This document shows, one piece after another, positions 59,185 to 64,000 of a DNA stretch of 64,000 nucleotides; the first letter of the stretch is position 1, and each line of letters begins with the position of its first letter. Origin of the DNA: Lysobacter luteus (lineage in GTDB: Bacteria > Pseudomonadota > Gammaproteobacteria > Xanthomonadales > Xanthomonadaceae). Location: NCBI RefSeq assembly GCF_907164845.1, contig NZ_OU015430.1, positions 1,974,001 to 2,038,000 on the forward strand. The letters run 5' to 3'. The position numbers and the translations under genes are program-made. Below the pieces are notes generated by a model that did not search any database, was not told where the DNA came from, and saw only the letters and a program-made list of their open reading frames with translations.

Positions 59185-60392
59185 TGCCCATGTGGCTGGA
59201 ATGGACCATCGCCACCCGCTTCCTGCGCGAGGGCCGCGCGCAGAGCGTGCTTATCCTGGTCGGCATCGCGGTGGGCGTGGCGGTGATCGTCTTCCTGACC
59301 GCGCTGATCACCGGCCTGCAGGGCAACATCATCGAGCGCACGCTCGGCACCCAGGCGCACATCCGGGTGGAGCCGGCGGACGAGACCAACCACGTGTTGC
59401 CGCCGCCCGACGGCACCGTGCAGCTGGTGCTGGAGACCCGCCGCGCGCAGCGCCTGCGCTCCATCAACAACTGGCCGCAGGTGCGCGACGTGCTCGACCG
59501 CCTGCCCGGGGTCACCGCGGTGTCGCCGGTGGTCTCCGGGCCGGCGTTTGCCCGGCGCGGCGAGGCGCTGGAGTCGGTGGCGCTGGTGGGCATCGACGCC
59601 GAGCGGTACCAGCGGATCATCCCGATTGGCGAGGACATCGTCGAAGGGACCTTCCGCATCGGCGCCGGCGATGCCGTGGTGGGCCGCCAGCTGGCGATCG
59701 AACTGGGGATGCGCGCCGGTGACAAGCTGCGCATCGACGCCGGCGAGGGCCGGGAGACCGTGGTCAACGTGGCCGGCGTCTTTGAGCTGGGCGTGCGCGA
59801 ACTGGACGCCCGCTACGTGTACCTGGACATGAAGCAGGCGCAATCGCTGCTCGACCTGCCCGGCGGCGCCACGCTGATTGATGTCACCGTCGCCGACATC
59901 TTTGACGCGCAGCCGGTGGCCGCGCGCATCGGCCGGTTGACCGGGCTGAAAGCCGAGAGCTGGATGGAGACCAACACCCAGCTGATGAACGCGCTGCGCT
60001 CGCAAAGCCTGTCGACGCAGATGATCAGTGTGTTCGTGGCGCTGAGCGTGGCCCTGGGCATTGCCAGCGTGCTGTCGGTGAGCGTGGTCCAGCGCACCCG
60101 CGAGATCGGCATCCTGCGGGCGATGGGCACCACCCGCCGGCAGATGCTGGGCGTGTTCCTGGTGCAGGGCGCGCTGTTCGGGCTGGCCGGCGCGCTGCTG
60201 GGGGGCGCGGCCGGCTACGCGCTGGTGGCGGCCTTCAACAACTTCGGCCCCCGGCTCTTCTATATCCCGGTGGAGCCGAGCCTGCTGGTCGCGGCCACGC
60301 TGTTGGCCACGCTGACCGGCACGGTGTCGGCGGCACTGCCGGCGCGGCGGGCGGCGCGGCTGGACCCGGTGGAGGCGATCCGCCATGTCTGA
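59184..60392 (+). CDS. ABC transporter permease, FtsX/MacB family
   Basis: A protein of 402 residues with four transmembrane segments: one near the N-terminus (VLILVGIAVGVAVIVFLTAL) and three in the C-terminal third (FVALSVALGIASVLSVSVVQ and after). The large periplasmic domain lies between. The segment QRTREIGILRAMGTTRRQML is the coupling-helix signature of this family. The partner ATPase is encoded separately by the next gene, unlike the fused MacB. The export substrate is unknown. Confidence 0.92.
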   Translation: MPMWLEWTIATRFLREGRAQSVLILVGIAVGVAVIVFLTALITGLQGNIIERTLGTQAHIRVEPADETNHVLPPPDGTVQLVLETRRAQRLRSINNWPQVRDVLDRLPGVTAVSPVVSGPAFARRGEALESVALVGIDAERYQRIIPIGEDIVEGTFRIGAGDAVVGRQLAIELGMRAGDKLRIDAGEGRETVVNVAGVFELGVRELDARYVYLDMKQAQSLLDLPGGATLIDVTVADIFDAQPVAARIGRLTGLKAESWMETNTQLMNALRSQSLSTQMISVFVALSVALGIASVLSVSVVQRTREIGILRAMGTTRRQMLGVFLVQGALFGLAGALLGGAAGYALVAAFNNFGPRLFYIPVEPSLLVAATLLATLTGTVSAALPARRAARLDPVEAIRHV

Positions 60393-61128
60393 GCACGGGG
60401 CCGCGCAGGAGGTGCTCCGGCTTGAGCGGCTGACCAAGCGCTACAACGTCGGCAAGTCGACCGAGATCGAGGTGCTGCACGGGCTGGACCTGCGGCTGGC
60501 ACGCAGCGACTTCGTCGCACTGGTGGGCGCCTCGGGTTCGGGCAAAAGCACCCTGCTGAACGTGATCGGGCTGCTGGACCGCCCCACCTCCGGCGAGCTC
60601 TACCTGTTGGGCGCGCCCACCCGCGACATGGACGACGCCGGGCGTACGGGGCTGCGCGGCCATGCCATCGGCTTCGTGTTCCAGTTCCACCATCTGATCC
60701 AGGCCTTCACCGCGCTGGAGAACGTGCTGATGCCGTTGATGGTGACCGGCGGCAAACCCGATGCCGGCATGGTGGCGCGCGGCCGCGACCTGCTGGCGCA
60801 GGTGGGGCTGGCGGGCCTGGAGGCGCGCAAGCCGGACCAGTTGTCCGGCGGCCAGCAGCAGCGCGTGGCGGTGGCGCGCGCGCTGGTGACCCGGCCGGCG
60901 CTGGTGCTGGCCGACGAACCCACCGGCAACCTGGACAGCGTGTCGGCAGCGGAGGTGTTCGCCCTGCTGCGTCGGTTCAACCGGGATTTCGGTTGCGCCG
61001 TCGTGCTGGTGACTCACGACCCGGGGCTGGCCGGGCAATGCGACCGCACGGTGACACTGGTGGACGGCTGCATCGAAAGCGACCGGCGCGCGCAGCCGCA
61101 GGACGGCGCGCCGGTCCCGCCCGCCTAG
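60385..61128 (+). CDS. ABC transporter ATP-binding protein, MacB/LolD type
   Basis: A protein of 247 residues. Complete ATPase motifs: Walker A GASGSGKSTLL, signature LSGGQQQRVAVARAL, Walker B LVLADEPTGNLD and the switch His in VTHDPGLAG. The Q loop lies in FVFQFHHLIQAF. It overlaps the permease gene by 8 bases. It energises export through the preceding two proteins. Its stop (TAG) and that of the convergent FHA gene share the palindrome CTAG. Confidence 0.95.
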   Translation: MSEHGAAQEVLRLERLTKRYNVGKSTEIEVLHGLDLRLARSDFVALVGASGSGKSTLLNVIGLLDRPTSGELYLLGAPTRDMDDAGRTGLRGHAIGFVFQFHHLIQAFTALENVLMPLMVTGGKPDAGMVARGRDLLAQVGLAGLEARKPDQLSGGQQQRVAVARALVTRPALVLADEPTGNLDSVSAAEVFALLRRFNRDFGCAVVLVTHDPGLAGQCDRTVTLVDGCIESDRRAQPQDGAPVPPA

Positions 61129-61898
61129 CCCAGCAGCACGAACCCGGCGGCGACGGCCAGCACCGCGACCAGCGCGGCGGCGACCGGCACCCAGCGCCGG
61201 GGGGAGGGCGTGGCGGCGGCGGGTGCACGCGAGGCGTCGTCCCGCACGTTGGACACCACGCGGAAGCGCAGGGTGTCGAAGCCGATCTCGTCGCCTGCGC
61301 GCACCTCGGTGCGCACCACGCGGCGGCCGTTGACGAAGCTGCCGTTGCTGGAACCCATGTCCTCCAGCACCAGGTGGCCGTCGCCGGGCAGCAGACGTGC
61401 GTGCAGGCGCGACAGGCCGGAGTCCTCGACGGTGACGGTGCATTCGGGCGCGCGGCCAAACGTGACCACGCCGTGCACCGGCACGTTGCGGCCAAACAGG
61501 CTGCCGGCAACGCAGCGCAGCACGAAGTCCGGCACCACCGGACGCACGGTGGTGGCGCCCAGGTCGTCGTTGGCCGGGGGCAGCGCGGTCAGTGCGTCGC
61601 CGGCGCCCGGCACGGTCGTGCCGACGCCCGCCAGCCGGGCCTCGATGCCGCCCAGCGCCACGCTGTCGCCAGGACGCAGCGCAATCAGCCCGTCGACCCG
61701 GCGGCCATTGACCTCGATGCTGGCGCCGTCGGGCACGTCGAGCATCACGCCCTGCGCGGTGACGTGCAGCTGGCACAGACGCGGGGCGATGTCGGGGCGG
61801 TCGATGACCACCTGCCCGTGTGGATCGGAGCCGACCCGGTTGACGCCCGCGTCGAGCAGTACCTGCGGGTGTTCCCCGCCCGGAAAGACCAGTTTCAT
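61125..61898 (-). CDS. FHA-domain protein with a C-terminal membrane anchor
   Basis: A protein of 257 residues starting at 61898. The C-terminal FHA domain has the phosphothreonine-binding set: VTFGRAPECTVTV, SGLSRLHARLL and MGSSNGSFVNGRRV. The N-terminal half repeats a weaker FHA-like pattern (NRVGSDPHGQVVID, IEVNGRRVDGLIAL), so there are probably two tandem FHA modules. One transmembrane segment ends the protein (VAAALVAVLAVAAGFVLLG). It would read phosphorylated partners at the membrane. No Ser/Thr kinase lies in the window. Confidence 0.88.
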   Translation of the reverse strand: MKLVFPGGEHPQVLLDAGVNRVGSDPHGQVVIDRPDIAPRLCQLHVTAQGVMLDVPDGASIEVNGRRVDGLIALRPGDSVALGGIEARLAGVGTTVPGAGDALTALPPANDDLGATTVRPVVPDFVLRCVAGSLFGRNVPVHGVVTFGRAPECTVTVEDSGLSRLHARLLPGDGHLVLEDMGSSNGSFVNGRRVVRTEVRAGDEIGFDTLRFRVVSNVRDDASRAPAAATPSPRRWVPVAAALVAVLAVAAGFVLLG

Positions 61899-62101
61899 CA
61901 AACCCCCTGTGGTGACGGACCGGGACGGTGGAGACCACCGCCGCCGGATCGTTCCCGCAAGCACGGGAACGCCGCGTGATGATACGGCCAGCAACCGGGC
62001 GCGCCGCCCAGCCGCCGCGACGGACCGCAGCGTTCCACCCACGCCCCGCCCGCGGCACGCCATTTGCGCCACGATGGCCCCGGGCCGCCTGGAGAACGCG
62101 C

Positions 62102-62998
62102 ATGTTGGACATGGTGATCGAGCAACGCCGCCGCAGCCTGGGCGGGTTCGAGGTGGGACGGGTGCTGCCGTTCGCAAAACGCCGGATGGTGGGTCCATTC
62201 GTGTTCTTCGACCACATCGGGCCGGTCGACTTCCCGCCCGGGATCCCCCGCGACGTGGACGTCCGACCGCACCCCCACATCGGGTTGTCGACCATCACCT
62301 ACCTGTTCGACGGCGAGATGATGCACCGCGACAGCGTCGGCTCCGAACAGGCGATCCGCCCGGGCGAGGTCAACTGGATGACCGCCGGCCGCGGCATCAC
62401 CCACTCGGAACGGTTCGAGCAGGCGCGCGCGCACGGCGGCCCGATGCACGGCATCCAAAGCTGGGTCGCGTTGCCACGGGCCGACGAGGAGACCGACCCC
62501 GCCTTCGACCACTACGACGCGGGCGGACTGCCTGCGTTCGACGAGGCCGGCGTGCGTGGGCGACTGGTGGCCGGCAACGCGTTCGGGCTGACCTCGCCGG
62601 TGCGGACGCATTCGCCGCTGTTCTACCTGCACTGCGAACTCGACACCGGCGCCACCTTCGCACTGCCCGACGCGCACCGCGAACGCGCCGCCTACGTGGT
62701 GCGCGGCGCCGTCGAGGCCGGCCATGAGCGCTGCGGCGTCGGCCACATGCTCGTCTTCACCCCCGGCCGCCCCGCCACGGTCACCGCGACCGAGCCGACG
62801 CTGCTGATGGTGCTCGGCGGCGAACCGGTGGGTGAGCGCTTCATCGAGTGGAACTTCGTATCCAGCTCGAAGGAGCGCATCGAGCAGGCCAAGGCCGACT
62901 GGCGCGCCGGCCGGATGAAGCTCCCCGACCTGGACAACGGCGAGTTCATCCCCCTGCCCGGCGACCCCGAGCACACCCCCGCCAACCCGATGTCGTAG
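62102..62998 (+). CDS. Pirin family protein (second copy)
   Basis: A protein of 298 residues. Pirin metal ligands are visible: DVRPHPHIGLSTITYLF (His pair) and MTAGRGITHSERF (His, Glu). The start at 62102 opens MLDMVIEQRRRSLGGFEVGR; an in-frame ATG 9 bases later is also possible. The C-terminal cupin continues to about residue 250, followed by a tail with a helical segment (SSKERIEQAKADWRAGRM). The function is probably a metal-dependent dioxygenase or redox-sensing cupin. It differs clearly from the pirin at 3382-4239. Confidence 0.9.
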   Translation: MLDMVIEQRRRSLGGFEVGRVLPFAKRRMVGPFVFFDHIGPVDFPPGIPRDVDVRPHPHIGLSTITYLFDGEMMHRDSVGSEQAIRPGEVNWMTAGRGITHSERFEQARAHGGPMHGIQSWVALPRADEETDPAFDHYDAGGLPAFDEAGVRGRLVAGNAFGLTSPVRTHSPLFYLHCELDTGATFALPDAHRERAAYVVRGAVEAGHERCGVGHMLVFTPGRPATVTATEPTLLMVLGGEPVGERFIEWNFVSSSKERIEQAKADWRAGRMKLPDLDNGEFIPLPGDPEHTPANPMS

Positions 62999-63008
62999 CC
63001 CCGGTTCC

Positions 63009-63084
63009 GTAGGAGCGACGTAAGTCGCGATCAGGAAAGCGGCGCGGGCGGACGGTTGCAAATCGCGACTAACGTCGCTCCTAC
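63009..63084. repeat. REP-like inverted repeat, first copy
   Basis: GTAGGAGCGACGTAAGTCGC (plus GA) at 63009-63030 is matched by its inverted copy at 63063-63084 with one mismatch (CTAACG for CTTACG). The 32-base spacer is unrelated to that of the copy at 63557-63635. It starts 10 bases after the pirin stop. Confidence 0.88.
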
Positions 63085-63105
63085 ACACGCGCATCGGAAG
63101 CGCGA

Positions 63106-63525
63106 TTACGCGTCCGGCGGCCCCTTCAGCTCCACCACGTTGCCCTCGGGGTCGCTCAGGTATTGCGATGGCCCCTCGCCTTCGGCGCCGTAGCGGGAGC
63201 CGTAGTCGCCCACGGCGACGCCATGCGCCTGAAGGTGGGCGGCGATGGCCTCGCGGTCGAACGGGTCGATGCGCAGGCACAGGTGGTCCATGTTGTGGCC
63301 CTCGCGCCCGGGGGCCGCGCCGCCCATGCGGCCGAGCTTGCCGTCCACGTCCACCAGGTCGATCAACGAGGCCCCCGCGCGCAGCTGGACCAGCCCGATG
63401 CCGTCCTGCCGACGCTCGACGGTGCAGCCCAGGACCTCGCGGTAGAACACCTCCAGCGCCGCGGGATCGCGGGCGCGGATGACGACGTGGTCAATCTGGC
63501 GGAGGGTGAACGGGGGCCTGGGCAT
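63106..63525 (-). CDS. VOC family protein (glyoxalase/dioxygenase-like)
   Basis: A protein of 139 residues starting at 63525. It has the paired beta-alpha-beta3 VOC units: QIDHVVIRARDPAALEVFYR at the N-terminus (first metal His) and NMDHLCLRIDPFDREAIAAH (second His), with YLSDPEGNVVELKGP giving the final Glu. Such small cytosolic enzymes act as lyases, isomerases or resistance proteins; the exact reaction is unknown. REP-like hairpins lie on both sides. Confidence 0.9.
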   Translation of the reverse strand: MPRPPFTLRQIDHVVIRARDPAALEVFYREVLGCTVERRQDGIGLVQLRAGASLIDLVDVDGKLGRMGGAAPGREGHNMDHLCLRIDPFDREAIAAHLQAHGVAVGDYGSRYGAEGEGPSQYLSDPEGNVVELKGPPDA

Positions 63526-63556
63526 GGGCGGTGCTTCCTTGATCGGGGCCGGAAGT

Positions 63557-63635
63557 CCTGTAGGAGCGACGTAAGTCGCGACCTGGCCGGGCTCACGGCC
63601 GGTCGGCGGGTCGCGACTTACGTCGCTCCTACAGG
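63557..63635. repeat. REP-like inverted repeat, second copy
   Basis: A perfect 27-bp inverted repeat (63557-63583 with 63609-63635) built on the same GTAGGAGCGACGTAAGTCGC core as the copy at 63009. The spacer is 25 bases. It lies between the VOC gene and the riboswitch promoter. Confidence 0.9.
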
Positions 63636-63739
63636 GTCATCGGGGAGGGTTGGCGGCAAGGTCGAGGGTCGGGCAGCGGGGCTGGCCGCGCAAGTCGCCG
63701 GGGCGGGAAAGACCATCCCGCCCGGGCCGGCCCGGGCCG

Positions 63740-63745
63740 TATAAT
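63740..63745 (+). promoter_or_regulatory. Candidate -10 box (TATAAT) of the glycine riboswitch transcript
   Basis: A perfect TATAAT lies about 18 bases before the first aptamer, with the -35 position in GC-only sequence. The placement fits transcription starting just ahead of the riboswitch. Confidence 0.6.
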
Positions 63746-63762
63746 CCCCCGGTGATTCCCAG

Positions 63763-63961
63763 ACGGTGGGAGAAGCGACGCGCCCTTGGGCGATGCCGCT
63801 GCCGAAGGCGCAACGCCCGTAATCGCTCAGGCCCCCGTACCACCGGCTGTGACAACTCTGGAGAGACCGGTTCAATCCGGCGCCGAAGGTGCACGAAGCA
63901 GCCCTCCCCCCGCGGCCGACATGGCGCACGCTTCCGAACTCTCAGGCAAAAGGACAGAGGG
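63763..63961 (+). ncRNA. Tandem glycine riboswitch
   Basis: Two aptamers lie in tandem. The first (about 63763-63846) has GGGAGAAGCGAC, CTGCCGAAGGCGCAA and ATCGCTCAGG. The second (about 63856-63961) has CTCTGGAGAGACC, GGCGCCGAAGGTGCA and the highly conserved ACTCTCAGGCAAAAGGACAG. The linker is about 10 bases. Glycine binding usually turns on the glycine cleavage system or a glycine transporter. The regulated gene must start beyond 64000. A possible expression-platform hairpin (CGTGCGG with CCGCACG) follows near 63970-63986. Confidence 0.95.
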
Positions 63962-64000
63962 GCGCCCCGCGTGCGGCACCGCACGTTGCCTCGCATCGCC

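Noticed and set aside
63637..63996. Minus-strand ORF of 119 residues over the riboswitch
   Set aside because: The sequence is fully explained by the tandem glycine riboswitch on the plus strand.

Overview
The window is gene-dense, high-GC DNA with short intergenic gaps and many ATGA or GTGA start/stop overlaps. Several genes use GTG or TTG starts. The gene set (bpt, rlmKL, purT, minCDE, Bcr/CflA, M2 peptidase, DUF2007 protein, tandem glycine riboswitch) and REP-like GTAGGAGCGAC hairpins suggest a gammaproteobacterium of the Xanthomonadaceae/Lysobacteraceae, such as Lysobacter or Luteimonas. This placement is inferred from gene content and protein resemblance; no search was run.

Layout. 1-1.7 kb: the 3' part of mfd. 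1.8-14 kb: small secreted proteins and lipoproteins, a pirin, rlmKL with a hydrolase, an AmpD-type amidase, a TesB thioesterase, a DUF2007 membrane protein, an ECF sigma factor fused to membrane helices, a six-loop EF-hand protein, bpt and a secreted nuclease/phosphatase-like protein. 14-23.4 kb: a nested inverted-repeat element, purT, an SPFH / ribbon-helix-helix / DUF4177 cassette behind a double TGATATCA site, hydrolases, an M15 peptidase, a DNA glycosylase and a SRPBCC protein. 23.5-31 kb: a NarL-type two-component pair, a GNAT enzyme, minCDE and an M2 metallopeptidase. 31-38 kb: an LLM flavin oxidoreductase, a GH13 enzyme, an orphan catalase-type DJ-1 domain, an MFS exporter, and a double-KaiC ATPase overlapping a hybrid histidine kinase. 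39-45 kb: a YqcI/YcgG-DUF1989 pair (possibly guanidino-group chemistry), a xi-class GST, and a MazG-like hydrolase next to a nuclease-helicase of the DUF2075 type (candidate defence pair).

45-53 kb is a heavy-metal resistance island: czcI-like, czcC, czcB, czcA, a CDF transporter, a frameshifted ynfA and a ZIP transporter. Similar short repeats in opposite orientation lie at its two edges. 53-57 kb holds a small protein with a clear terminator, a 21-bp imperfect tandem repeat tract, a tiny lipoprotein, and an RsbQ-type hydrolase overlapping a PAS histidine kinase. 57-64 kb holds a DODA-type dioxygenase, a MacAB-like export operon, an FHA protein, a second pirin, a VOC protein between two REP-like hairpins, and a tandem glycine riboswitch whose target gene lies past the right edge.

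The best candidates for little-described systems are the MazG/nuclease-helicase pair, the YqcI-DUF1989 pair, the KaiC-hybrid kinase pair, the RsbQ-PAS kinase pair and the SPFH cassette. No CRISPR array, tRNA, rRNA, intact insertion sequence or prophage was seen.
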